The notes beneath the pieces are model-generated. The model saw only the letters and a list, made by a program, of their open reading frames with translations. It ran no database searches and had not been told where the DNA came from. From a virus, in IMG/VR virus record IMGVR_UViG_3300025133_006890, positions 20,035 to 84,034 of that record: a stretch of DNA of 64,000 nt; one strand, written 5' to 3'. Each line of letters opens with the position of its first letter. The stretch's first letter is position 1. Shown in pieces: positions 9,063-17,579 of this stretch. The position numbers were made by a program, and so were the translations under genes.

Positions 9063-9678
9063 TACGTTTAATAATCTTTTCTTTATTAAAAACTTGGTCA
9101 TGAGCTTCAAAGAGTGTAATGTCTACGACAATTACGAGTGGATTATTACAGATCACGGCTCTGAAGACTACACAAAAGATTTTTTAGATGAACTGTCTTT
9201 AAGCGATTCGGTAACTTTAATGACTAAACCAGAGTCTGCTAAACGAGAAAGGCTGACAGACTTTAAAGGAGACTATCTCATTGAACTTACAGAGTTTTGT
9301 CAATTTATAAGAAAAGGTGATTGGGTATCTGAATACATTAGGCTGCAACAATCTGCCAAAGAGAGCATTATTCCTGTTTATTATGGTGAGCCACTGCTAG
9401 TTGTTGGCAATTCAAACGATTGGGGAAATTATAGCACAGACTATTATGTTCACAAAAACAACGAAGTGTTTGGTTCCACAATGATATTTTTCAAATATCC
9501 GTTTGTTGTTTGTTTCCCCTCTACGTGGTCGATGCGATTAGGGATGATGATGCGACATTATTCATGTGATCAAACCGCTGTGCCGATTTTTGAAGAAGGC
9601 GAGTTACAGAGCAAATTTGCTGATTTGGAAAGGCCGGTCAGTTCTGACGAGATGATATTGATAAAGGGTATTAGATGA
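9028..9678 (+). CDS. Glycosyltransferase family 2-like
   Basis: 216-aa protein starting ITYHVNTFNNLFFIKNLV, with YEWIITDHGSEDYTKDFL near residue 37, which is the GT2 pattern with DHGSED in place of the usual DDGSTD. A clear later DxD was not seen, so donor binding may differ or the enzyme may be divergent. The start could be ATG 9028 or ATG 9031; both lie inside the upstream gene. Function in the glycan pathway is inferred from fold and position. Confidence 0.68.
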   Translation: MMTNPLITYHVNTFNNLFFIKNLVMSFKECNVYDNYEWIITDHGSEDYTKDFLDELSLSDSVTLMTKPESAKRERLTDFKGDYLIELTEFCQFIRKGDWVSEYIRLQQSAKESIIPVYYGEPLLVVGNSNDWGNYSTDYYVHKNNEVFGSTMIFFKYPFVVCFPSTWSMRLGMMMRHYSCDQTAVPIFEEGELQSKFADLERPVSSDEMILIKGIR

Positions 9679-10715
9679 AAGTTGCATTTTTAATAGATAA
9701 TCCACAGACTTTGCAAAGCATAGTTGGTCTGGTAGGCGAGTTTAGTCGTAATGGCCATGAGTGTGTAATCCACTGTACTTTTGATATGAATCACAATGAC
9801 CAGAATCTTGTTTCGTGGAAAGTATTTAGTCACAGAGGAACCTTGTTAAGTAAGTTCTTGAAGGAAAAAGACCAATATGACAAAACAATTGGGATTAACA
9901 TGTTCAATAACATTTGGTCAGACATGTATGAGAAAAACTCCAAAGATACATTTGCTGTAGAGTATTGTTGGAATGAGTTATATAACCACAAGAAAGACTT
10001 CAAAAGCAATACTACTTTGTTTACGAATACAGAGTGGTCTAGAGATTCCATAGTAAATTTGACGGAGTACGATAAAGTCAAGTTTCTTGGTAGCCCTTGG
10101 TTCGAGTTTATCTCCCAACATAAGTCAGAGAAAAGACAAGACTATATTGTGTTTATGGCGCCGCATAATAGCTATTTTCAAAAGTTTCCCCAAGTCGGCT
10201 CTTCGTTATTAGCATTCTTGAACAACCTAAAGGAACAAACAAACAAGATGGGCTTGAAGTTGGTTCTTAAGACTCGTAAGAAGTATGGTTCAAGGCTAAT
10301 AAGTCTTGGAACATTTGATGAGGTTGTCACAGATGAGAACCCATTCGACCACTTGAAGTTATACTCTCAGTCCCGTGGCGTGTTTCATTTCTGTTCGTCT
10401 GCTTTGATGGAGCTGGCTTTTCTTGAAGTTCCCAGCGTGTCAATGTACCCCGGACTACACAAAGCACTGCACGACACTGACAAGTTTGATGAACCTGTGA
10501 AACTAATTGCAGATCGTTATTATAGTGGAGATATTCATGACTCTAGACATTCTCACAGGATAGGGTATAATGAATATGCTGACTATGAACTACTCAAAAA
10601 CATTCTTGACAACTTGGGAAACGATAAAAATTGGAGTGCATATAAGTCAGCCCACTTCTCTGGAGATCATACCGGAGCCTCCAAGAGAATCATGGACCTT
10701 GTTACTAAATGCTAA
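9675..10715 (+). CDS. GT-B-like glycan protein, function unknown
   Basis: 346 aa. The N-terminus MKVAFLIDNPQTLQSIVGLV followed by EFSRNGHECVIHC looks like a GT-B Rossmann start with an N-GHE motif. The C-terminal half has FVFMAP-like IVFMAPHNSYF, LKLVLKTRKKYGSR and HFCSSALMELAFLEVPSVSM, resembling the end of UDP-GlcNAc 2-epimerase, CDP-glycerol transferase or GT-B proteins, where an S-x-x-x-x-E-x-x-x-x-x-x-P-S arrangement binds the nucleotide. I cannot decide between transferase and epimerase. Overlaps neighbours by 4 and 7 bases. Confidence 0.5.
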   Translation: MKVAFLIDNPQTLQSIVGLVGEFSRNGHECVIHCTFDMNHNDQNLVSWKVFSHRGTLLSKFLKEKDQYDKTIGINMFNNIWSDMYEKNSKDTFAVEYCWNELYNHKKDFKSNTTLFTNTEWSRDSIVNLTEYDKVKFLGSPWFEFISQHKSEKRQDYIVFMAPHNSYFQKFPQVGSSLLAFLNNLKEQTNKMGLKLVLKTRKKYGSRLISLGTFDEVVTDENPFDHLKLYSQSRGVFHFCSSALMELAFLEVPSVSMYPGLHKALHDTDKFDEPVKLIADRYYSGDIHDSRHSHRIGYNEYADYELLKNILDNLGNDKNWSAYKSAHFSGDHTGASKRIMDLVTKC

Positions 10716-11701
10716 TTGAAAAAATGCACATCAAAACAAACGCTTTATTAAACAAGTGTTTGAGGCCGAAGTCTGTTTACAACCAAGAGGGCCCTATTGA
10801 TAATTTTGCCGTCATCGAGCATATTAGGAATTTGTACGAATGTATGAATGATGTTCCTTGTGGTCCACCCTTTACTGTCGTTGTCCCTGAAATAAATGAA
10901 AATGATTATCAAAACAAGTTTCTCCAAGAAGTCCTTAATATTAAAAAGCTAATTAAGATGGACCCGCTGTATATTAAGGATATTTTGGTTCATGGAAGTA
11001 TTGCTACGCTAGACTATGTTGAGGGCTGGAGTGATTTAGATTTAATAATTGTTCTAGATGCAGATGCTCTAAAGAATGAGCACAGCTTTACTAGCGTTAG
11101 CCGCAAAATTAGAGATATAGATAATTGTATTCGTAGGTTTGATCCACTACAACACCACGGCGCCCATATTTTAATTCCTGATGATTTCGAGATGTATCCA
11201 AGCGTGTTTTTACCACCAGAGTTGTATAGTGAAGCGAAAAGTCTGATGGGAGAGTCTGAGTATGTTTTTTGGAAAGTGCCAAGTCACCAACAAGAACAAA
11301 ATAGGCTGACTGCAATATGCGATACATTTATTCGGGCTGAACATGATGGGCTCATGCGCCACCATTCACACTGGGGCGAATATCTCAAAGATAATTTCCA
11401 AAATGCTGATAATGGAATGTATCAGATGAAGTATTTCCTATCAGTCATAATGTTGTTACCATCTTTGTTCATGAACAGGCAGGGCGTGTATTGTACAAAG
11501 AAAGATTCGTTCAACCTATGCAGGCAACAAGTCAGCGCTGAGAATTATGATATTATTGATAGAGCTTCTGGCATAAGAAATATGTTTGCCCAACGCGCCA
11601 CCGCGAAAAACAATGAGATACCAAAGTGGCTCCAGAACGCGTTGGGAGAAAACTATTTCAGGCGTGCTTCCAGCCTAACGAAGGAGTTGATATTAAAATG
11701 A
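10709..11701 (+). CDS. Pol-beta-fold nucleotidyltransferase-like protein
   Basis: 330 aa. Residues about 92-112 read HGSIATLDYVEG then WSDLDLIIVLD, which fits the hG[GS]x(9-13)DhDh signature of the DNA polymerase beta nucleotidyltransferase superfamily (minimal NTases, kanamycin nucleotidyltransferase type). The remainder, with several aromatic and His-rich segments, is not recognised. Its place in a glycan cluster directly before a second protein with an SDLD motif suggests paired enzymes that adenylylate or otherwise nucleotidylylate a small molecule. The substrate and reaction are inference only. Confidence 0.6.
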   Translation: MLIEKMHIKTNALLNKCLRPKSVYNQEGPIDNFAVIEHIRNLYECMNDVPCGPPFTVVVPEINENDYQNKFLQEVLNIKKLIKMDPLYIKDILVHGSIATLDYVEGWSDLDLIIVLDADALKNEHSFTSVSRKIRDIDNCIRRFDPLQHHGAHILIPDDFEMYPSVFLPPELYSEAKSLMGESEYVFWKVPSHQQEQNRLTAICDTFIRAEHDGLMRHHSHWGEYLKDNFQNADNGMYQMKYFLSVIMLLPSLFMNRQGVYCTKKDSFNLCRQQVSAENYDIIDRASGIRNMFAQRATAKNNEIPKWLQNALGENYFRRASSLTKELILK

Positions 11702-12612
11702 ATCATTACGAAGACGTAATAGAAGAATTTTGCAAGGACAACCGAGATTTAGATATCTACCTCGCGGGCGAAGTATCTCACCCTGGTATCTCCGACTTAG
11801 ATTTTCTCGTGTTGGACGAGAAGCCAAAGATCTCCGAGCGGGTCAAGGAACATCTCAAAGGCGGCAACGTCATCATATTCCCCAGCCACTTGTTTCACAA
11901 GATTGACTACATTGAACAGTTCAATTTGAAGCTGCTGCAAGGACAGATTAGGGAACGAGAGAAGCCACCAGAGAAAGAGTTTAAGACAGTTGAAATCATA
12001 GAGTGGAGCCCTGAGCGCTTTCTTTACTCTAATAGCAAAAGGATAAATGATGACAATATTCACTTAGCAATCAAATCAGTTCGCAGGAGCGTTGATAACA
12101 CTCTGGAATATATATTGGAGCATCATAAAGGATTCGCTACGAAGGGGCAGAATGATTCATTTCTTCTATCAATCGACGATATTCGAAAGATAAGTTTAGA
12201 AGGGGTAAGCAAGCAGTTAGGTGTTCATCATTTTCTTTTGAGCAATCTTCTATGGACGTTTGAGTGTTACTTCGAAAGGTATTTCTCTCCGGAGACATTG
12301 ACAGGTGTTGTTTCTATCACTGATTATTACGACTTTTGTGTACTTCAGCCCGGCTGCTCATCTAGCGCTTTACACGGAAACATTAGATTTCTGCTAAACT
12401 ATTGGAAGTATCTGATCGAAAATGTTCCGTGTGAGCTATCAACCGAATTAAGTACGCGGTGTGACTTTCGTGATGACATACACCCGACAATTATCGACAA
12501 AGATTTTGAAGCGTTCATCGTTGAACGATGGAAGCTGTTGAACGAAGTGTTCGTATGGTTCAAGGACAAAGGATTCAAAAAGGGGATGATTAAATATGGC
12601 TGGTTTGTTTGA
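11698..12612 (+). CDS. Divergent nucleotidyltransferase-like protein
   Basis: 304 aa from ATG 11698, which overlaps the previous stop as ATGA and has an AAGGAG ribosome site at about 11681. A GTG at 11626 would add 24 residues from inside the upstream gene and is less likely. AGEVSHPGISDLDFLVLDE near residue 23 resembles the nucleotidyltransferase signature, but the usual GS is GE and the spacing to SDLD is short. So it may be a catalytically weak partner of the gene before it. The rest is unrecognised. Ends in an overlap with the deacetylase-like gene. Confidence 0.5.
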   Translation: MNHYEDVIEEFCKDNRDLDIYLAGEVSHPGISDLDFLVLDEKPKISERVKEHLKGGNVIIFPSHLFHKIDYIEQFNLKLLQGQIREREKPPEKEFKTVEIIEWSPERFLYSNSKRINDDNIHLAIKSVRRSVDNTLEYILEHHKGFATKGQNDSFLLSIDDIRKISLEGVSKQLGVHHFLLSNLLWTFECYFERYFSPETLTGVVSITDYYDFCVLQPGCSSSALHGNIRFLLNYWKYLIENVPCELSTELSTRCDFRDDIHPTIIDKDFEAFIVERWKLLNEVFVWFKDKGFKKGMIKYGWFV

Positions 12613-13801
12613 CACCGAGGTATTGGTTGTTCATTGTGTAGACACTGAAGGTCCAATCGGCGGCGATGTCCGACGAAACCCCGACGGTTCAAAAGAATTT
12701 ATGGACAACTGGGAAGACATCTCAGAATCCTTGGATGAGATCACCAGTTATGAGTTCCGCAACGAGAATCGTGATTCGGCTGGCTATCGATACAAATATA
12801 ATTGGTTCATCATGGACTTTATGGGATTCAAAACTAACCCTAAGAACCGAGTCCAAGCTTACCACGATACATACGATCACATAAAGGCCCTTAACACAGC
12901 CGAGGACGCGTTTGAGTGGCATTATCACCACCCTAACGCTGAAGGCGTAGGCGACCAGTGGAGCGACGACTGGCGCACCTCACAGGAGTATTTACAGATT
13001 CTAGGCAGGCGCCTGTTGGAGAGAAACGATTTCCCTTCGGTTTACAGAGCGGGTGGCACTATTGAAGACAATAGGTGTTCACATTGGCTAGAAGAAAATA
13101 TGATGATTGATTACAGCAATAGGGCATCCGATCAATCATTTGAAACTGATAATATATTTGATTTCAACTGGTATGGTGCGCCAGATCACTGGGGCTATTA
13201 TCATCCATCGTGGAAGGACTTTACAAAACCTGGAAATATGGATCGATACATTGTCCGGTGCGTTGATTTAAAATCTAGGTTACACGAGTTATCACAAGAA
13301 GATGTAAATTTGGCCTTTTTTGAAGCTAAGTTCTTTAAGCGACCGGTCATTTTATCTTATTTTAGCCACGATCATAGAGATATGAGAGAAGAAACGAGAC
13401 ATGCCATCTCTATGATCAAGAAGGCAAGCGCAGAATATGGTGTTAGATTCCGGTGGTCAAGTGCGGTTGATGCACTATCCCGCGCCGCAAGCTTATATCC
13501 TATGCCCGGAATTCAGTCTGCGCTAATAGATCTGAAGAAGACAGAGAATGATTCTGTGTTGATTAATTTTTCTGATTTTGTCTATCAAGAGCGACCTTTT
13601 GTGTTTACTCTTGACAAGGATAATAATGTTGAGTATCATGGCAATGTCTGGATTAATTGGACTGGAAATGGATTTCATACAGATTCAAGTGCACAACATG
13701 TCGGTTCAGCTAGGCTTAAAACATCAAAGAGACATAGTAGAATAGGTGTTGCGGCCCATGCGTGGTCTGGACACGCCAGATGGAAGGTAATGGATTTATA
13801 A
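12596..13801 (+). CDS. Polysaccharide deacetylase-like protein (WbmS type)
   Basis: 401 aa. LVVHCVDTEGPIGGD near residue 10 matches the D-T-E-G strand of the divergent WbmS-like branch of the NodB/polysaccharide deacetylase superfamily found in O-antigen loci. Histidine-rich segments EWHYHHPNAEG near 103 and LSYFSHDHRDMRE near 251 are good candidates for the metal and catalytic site. The C-terminal 90 residues look beta-rich (FVFTLDKDN, GNVWINWTGNGF) and may be a separate carbohydrate-binding part. Likely role: N-deacetylation or hydrolysis of an acylated sugar. Family moderately sure; reaction inferred. Confidence 0.62.
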   Translation: MAGLFDTEVLVVHCVDTEGPIGGDVRRNPDGSKEFMDNWEDISESLDEITSYEFRNENRDSAGYRYKYNWFIMDFMGFKTNPKNRVQAYHDTYDHIKALNTAEDAFEWHYHHPNAEGVGDQWSDDWRTSQEYLQILGRRLLERNDFPSVYRAGGTIEDNRCSHWLEENMMIDYSNRASDQSFETDNIFDFNWYGAPDHWGYYHPSWKDFTKPGNMDRYIVRCVDLKSRLHELSQEDVNLAFFEAKFFKRPVILSYFSHDHRDMREETRHAISMIKKASAEYGVRFRWSSAVDALSRAASLYPMPGIQSALIDLKKTENDSVLINFSDFVYQERPFVFTLDKDNNVEYHGNVWINWTGNGFHTDSSAQHVGSARLKTSKRHSRIGVAAHAWSGHARWKVMDL

Positions 13802-14394
13802 TGTATATTGTGTGTATCATACCAGCGAGAGGCGGAAGCAAGAGACTCCCGAGAAAGAACATTCTTCCAGTTCTTGGAAAGCCCATGATCGGCTGGACGA
13901 TTGAAGCGGCCATGGGAAGTAGATACCTGAACAGGGACAACATATTTGTTTCATCAGAGGACACCGGAATACTTTTCGTTGCACAAAAATATGACACACG
14001 ATACTTTCTGCGCTCTGCCGAGTTGGCTGGAGACAACATTTGGACGCAAGATGTTCTCAAGGATTTTGTACAAAATCTTGTTAACGTCAACATAACGACA
14101 GAATCAAAGCCATATATGCCAGACATTGTTGTCCGCTTACAGGCCAACTCTCCACAGATTGAGCCCGAGAAAGTCGATGAATGTATTGACAAATTGTTAC
14201 AAAATGATTTATGGGAAGTATTTACCGTAGATCAAAACGGGATTGAAGATGGCGCAATCCATGTTATGCGCGGTAAGTGTGTGTTCCAAGAAGCGCTGAG
14301 CGTCTATAAGGCCGTGGTAACTACAGATTATATTGATGTGCACACAAAAGAGGATTTAAAAAATGCCGAAGAAAAAATTAAAAAAAGAGACTGA
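13801..14394 (+). CDS. neuA: Acylneuraminate cytidylyltransferase-like enzyme
   Basis: CMP-sugar synthetase of 197 aa from ATG 13801, which shares one base with the previous stop; a longer in-frame extension upstream lies within the deacetylase gene. IIPARGGSKRLPRKNILPV at residues 6-24 is the CTP-binding signature, with GKPMIGWTIEAA after it and VSSEDTGI further on. It would load CTP onto a nonulosonic acid made by the NeuB-like enzyme encoded at 15628. It is shorter than bacterial NeuA (about 220-230 aa). Related family members activate KDO, legionaminic or pseudaminic acid, so the sugar is not fixed. Confidence 0.85.
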   Translation: MYIVCIIPARGGSKRLPRKNILPVLGKPMIGWTIEAAMGSRYLNRDNIFVSSEDTGILFVAQKYDTRYFLRSAELAGDNIWTQDVLKDFVQNLVNVNITTESKPYMPDIVVRLQANSPQIEPEKVDECIDKLLQNDLWEVFTVDQNGIEDGAIHVMRGKCVFQEALSVYKAVVTTDYIDVHTKEDLKNAEEKIKKRD

Positions 14395-15001
14395 TGTTCC
14401 AAAAGTGAAGAAGGAACGAAAGAAAAAAGAAGAAAAGAGAACCAAAGTGGATCGCAACATTCTGTACGAGTTGGAGCGCAAGATGGTGAGTTTTCTTAGA
14501 ACCAAGCATGGCGGCCAGCTTTGGCACTGGTCTATCGCGGTTCCATTGGTCGACACCAGATGGAAATCGATATTGGATGCCAGTCCTGAACTTTTAGAAA
14601 AGCTGGAAACGAATAATGGTAAGCTTAGTGTGTTGTCGTTGGGATGTGGGTTTTGTATGCATTGGCCTCTGTTTCAAGAATATGGTGTCAAGAAGTTTGT
14701 TGGTGTTGATTTGTTTGAATTGAGAAATGTAGATACTGGCCATGACTTACAGAAGACTACTCAAAATTTAGTTGATACTTTCTGCCAAAAGTCTAATACT
14801 AAATTATTTGAGGGAGATGTGAGAAATATTGATGAGCTTATGTCAAAGAATGGAAAGAAATCAAAGAAAAAGTTTGATATAGTTGTTGCTGCCACAGTCG
14901 ATTATAAAAAACTTGGTTCTACTGGAATCTCAAAAGAATTGTTTGATTCTATTAGTGACAAATATTTGAAGAAAAATGGGCTAGCGATTTATGTGCCTTA
15001 A
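14363..15001 (+). CDS. Class I SAM methyltransferase with basic N-terminus
   Basis: 212 aa. The first 35 residues are almost entirely Lys, Glu and Arg, an odd charged leader that overlaps the 3' end of neuA. SAM motif I is SVLSLGCGFC near residues 89-98, then FVGVDLFELRN, and a FDIVVAATVDYKKLG strand near 173. The protein ends soon after the NGLAIYVP strand, so it lacks the last strands of a full fold and may be a short member. Likely acts on a sugar; acceptor unknown. Overlaps the next GT2 gene by 11 bases. Confidence 0.68.
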   Translation: MPKKKLKKETDVPKVKKERKKKEEKRTKVDRNILYELERKMVSFLRTKHGGQLWHWSIAVPLVDTRWKSILDASPELLEKLETNNGKLSVLSLGCGFCMHWPLFQEYGVKKFVGVDLFELRNVDTGHDLQKTTQNLVDTFCQKSNTKLFEGDVRNIDELMSKNGKKSKKKFDIVVAATVDYKKLGSTGISKELFDSISDKYLKKNGLAIYVP

Positions 15002-15644
15002 AATAAGCGTCATTATAACTTGCTATAACCTTGAAAAATATATAGCAAGAGCAATAGGCAGTTGTCTAAATCAATCTTTGGATTCATCGGCCTATGAAAT
15101 CATTGTTGTTGATGATGCCTCAACAGATTCTAGTTGGGAAATAATTCAATCGTATGGTGGTTTGTTGACTCCTGTGCGGCACATTAAGAATTCGGGAGTC
15201 GCCGCCGCGTCTAATACTGGAATTGCAGAAGCAAAAGGGAGATATATCGTTAGAGTAGATGGCGATGATTTTATTAATCGCAACTTTTTGTACACCATGA
15301 GCGAGATATTGGAGTGGAATGCGGATATTGGATTTGTTTATTGCGATCATATCGTTGTTAAAGAAGACATGACAAGGAAGTTTTCAATCAATACTCTGGA
15401 CAAACTTCTTAATCACGGAGCAGGAGTCATGTTTCGAAAGGAATATCTTGAAGCCATCGGCCTCTACAAAGAAGAGTTAAAGAATTGTGAGGACTATGAT
15501 TTAATACTAAGATACATCAAGAACTTTGATGGCTACAGGTTAAGGCTCCCATATTATCGGTATTTTAAGAGAGAGGGTAGCCTGTCTACACAACTAGAAG
15601 AAAGATTAAGAATTATAAAAGGTATCAATGATGGGGAAATTTAA
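14991..15644 (+). CDS. Glycosyltransferase family 2
   Basis: 217-aa GT-A enzyme with textbook motifs: ISVIITCYNLEKYIARAI at residues 5-22, YEIIVVDDASTDSSWEII near 36-53, and YIVRVDGDDFINRNFL near 83, where DGDD is the metal-binding DxD. GVMFRKEYLEAIG and NCEDYDLILRY further on are the usual acceptor-side segment with the catalytic ED. It is compact and has no membrane segment. It lies immediately before neuB, so it may transfer the nonulosonic acid precursor sugar or another unit. Confidence 0.9.
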   Translation: MCLKISVIITCYNLEKYIARAIGSCLNQSLDSSAYEIIVVDDASTDSSWEIIQSYGGLLTPVRHIKNSGVAAASNTGIAEAKGRYIVRVDGDDFINRNFLYTMSEILEWNADIGFVYCDHIVVKEDMTRKFSINTLDKLLNHGAGVMFRKEYLEAIGLYKEELKNCEDYDLILRYIKNFDGYRLRLPYYRYFKREGSLSTQLEERLRIIKGINDGEI

Positions 15645-16713
15645 GAACGTTGATGGGTTGTGGAGTTATTTGAAGTCTGGCAGGCCATATGTTATTGCTG
15701 AAGCTGGTGTAAATCATTTAGGATCAATTGAGCTTGGCGAGCGGTTAATCTCCAAGGCTAAGTATGCAGGCGCAGATGCAATCAAATTTCAGTCGTACAA
15801 GGCAAAGACCTTGTGTACGAAGAACGCTCCAAGATTTTGGGATTGGGAGGGAGAAGAGAAGCAAGATGGTTCTCAATTTGATTCATATTCTAGCTTGGAT
15901 TCGTTTGGACACGACGAACATAAAGAACTAAGGGACATTTGTGACGCTTATGATATTGATTTCATGTCAACGCCGTTCGATTTTGAGGCTGTCGAGTATC
16001 TTCATGAGTTGGGCATGTTGGCGTACAAGGTTGCGTCGTGTGATATTAACAACTTTCCGCTATTAGAACGAATCGCCCAAAAGAACAAAATTGTGATGTT
16101 ATCCACAGGCGCGTCTATTATGGAGGAGATCCAGAGAGCTGTCGCCGTTTTAGAACAATATACAAGTAAAATTGTTATCATGCATTGCAATTTGGTATAT
16201 CCTACGAAGGATCAAGACGCCAACCTTAGAATGATCAACCATATCAAGGAAGAATTTGGCAAGCGATACGTTATTGGCCTGTCGGATCACACAATGACTT
16301 TGAACTCGCCATCCATTGCGTATGCTTTGGGAGCCAATGTGGTTGAAAGGCACTTTACAGTTGATAAAACTCTTGAGAAGAGTGCAGACCACTGGCTGTC
16401 CGCCGACCCGGAGGAGCTAAAAGAGATAATAAGGCAGATTAACAACGTTGATATTCTTATGGGTAAATACGACAAGAAAATCTGTACAGATCCTGAACTA
16501 CGAGCACGCGCCAACGCCCGAAGATCAATAGTGGCTTTCAGAGATATACAGGCGGGCGAGGTTTTAACCCTTGAAAATATTTCATGTAAACGCCCCGGCT
16601 ATGGATTGAGTCCAACATTGTTTGGTTTAACACTTGGACACAAGACAACCAGAGATATTAAAGAAGATGAACTCCTTAAAATTTCTGACATTCAGGGAGG
16701 ATTGCTATTATGA
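15628..16713 (+). CDS. neuB: N-acetylneuraminate synthase family enzyme
   Basis: 361-aa sialic-acid-type synthase that condenses phosphoenolpyruvate with an N-acylated hexosamine to make a nonulosonic acid. The TIM barrel shows VIAEAGVNHLGS (residues about 22-33), AIKFQSYKAKTL, FMSTPFDFEAVEYL, KVASCDINNFPLLE, LSTGASIMEEI, IMHCNLVYPT and GLSDHTM, all NeuB hallmarks. Residues about 295-361 form the antifreeze-like SAF domain (ARRSIVAFRDIQAGEVLTLE). Length matches the family. ATG 15628 and 15631 are both possible. No UDP-GlcNAc 2-epimerase (NeuC) is obvious here, so the substrate may come from the host or from another gene. Confidence 0.95.
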   Translation: MMGKFKNVDGLWSYLKSGRPYVIAEAGVNHLGSIELGERLISKAKYAGADAIKFQSYKAKTLCTKNAPRFWDWEGEEKQDGSQFDSYSSLDSFGHDEHKELRDICDAYDIDFMSTPFDFEAVEYLHELGMLAYKVASCDINNFPLLERIAQKNKIVMLSTGASIMEEIQRAVAVLEQYTSKIVIMHCNLVYPTKDQDANLRMINHIKEEFGKRYVIGLSDHTMTLNSPSIAYALGANVVERHFTVDKTLEKSADHWLSADPEELKEIIRQINNVDILMGKYDKKICTDPELRARANARRSIVAFRDIQAGEVLTLENISCKRPGYGLSPTLFGLTLGHKTTRDIKEDELLKISDIQGGLLL

Positions 16714-17579
16714 GTAGGTGTTTGGTAACTGGGCATTTAGGCTTTATTGGAAGTCACTTATTTGAAAAGCTTAAAGAAGATGGTCATGATGTTGTTGGTA
16801 TTGACTTTAAGCATAATAAAGAATATGACATATTGGAAGTCTTTTCTGATGTTGATCGAGGACTGAAATATTGTGGAGGAATAAGAGGCAAGCCGGATTA
16901 TATTTTTCACATGGCGTGCATCCCACGTATTGGATATTCAATTGAAAATCCCGTTGAGACTATGAGAAATAATATTCTAAGCACATCATACATGTTGGAC
17001 TTTGCTACGACAACGGGAGTTAAGAGGTTTATTTATTCTAGTTCATCTTCTGTTATAGGTAATGGCGATGGCCCAACCAGCCCATACGCACTACAGAAAG
17101 CTACTTCCGAGAAAGAGGTTGAGTTGTGGTGCAGTTTATATGGTTTGGACGCCATATCGCTAAGATACTTCAACGTATATCACAAGGAACAGCCAGCAGA
17201 TGGATCATATGCTACTGCGGTTGCAGCATGGATGAGTTGTATCAAAGAGGGCCGTGATCCATTTATCACCGGAACAGGCAACCAACGACGAGATATGTTA
17301 CACGTTAGTGATGCAGTACGAGCCAATATTATGGCCATGGAACACGATGGCCCATTCAAAGGGGAACACTTCGACATTGGGACAGGCAAAAACATTTCAC
17401 TAAACGAGCTAAGAATGCTCCTTCTCAGACAACATACAGGTGTTGAATTTGATTATAAACCTTCACGACCAAACGAAGTACAAGAAACTAAAGCAGATAT
17501 TAAATCAGCCAAAAAGGGTTTGGGCTTCGAAACTTTAGTTTCAATCAAAAAGGGTGTTGAGGAGTGTTTTAAGAAATGA
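16710..17579 (+). CDS. NAD-dependent sugar epimerase/dehydratase
   Basis: Extended short-chain dehydrogenase of 289 aa. The nucleotide-binding TGHLGFIGSHLFE is at residues 8-20. The catalytic region has YSSSSSVIG followed by SPYALQKATSE, giving Y-x3-K near 127-131, and LRYFNVYHKEQ is the GalE/WbpP-type substrate loop. RRDMLHVSDAVRA and GTGKNISLNEL match UDP-glucose 4-epimerase relatives. It acts on an NDP-sugar, probably as a 4-epimerase or 4,6-dehydratase; the sugar cannot be read off. Overlaps neuB by 4 bases and the next gene by 4. Confidence 0.85.
   Translation: MSRCLVTGHLGFIGSHLFEKLKEDGHDVVGIDFKHNKEYDILEVFSDVDRGLKYCGGIRGKPDYIFHMACIPRIGYSIENPVETMRNNILSTSYMLDFATTTGVKRFIYSSSSSVIGNGDGPTSPYALQKATSEKEVELWCSLYGLDAISLRYFNVYHKEQPADGSYATAVAAWMSCIKEGRDPFITGTGNQRRDMLHVSDAVRANIMAMEHDGPFKGEHFDIGTGKNISLNELRMLLLRQHTGVEFDYKPSRPNEVQETKADIKSAKKGLGFETLVSIKKGVEECFKK

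Noticed and set aside
13716-14192. Minus-strand 158-codon frame
   Set aside because: Lies opposite the clearly recognised neuA-like gene.
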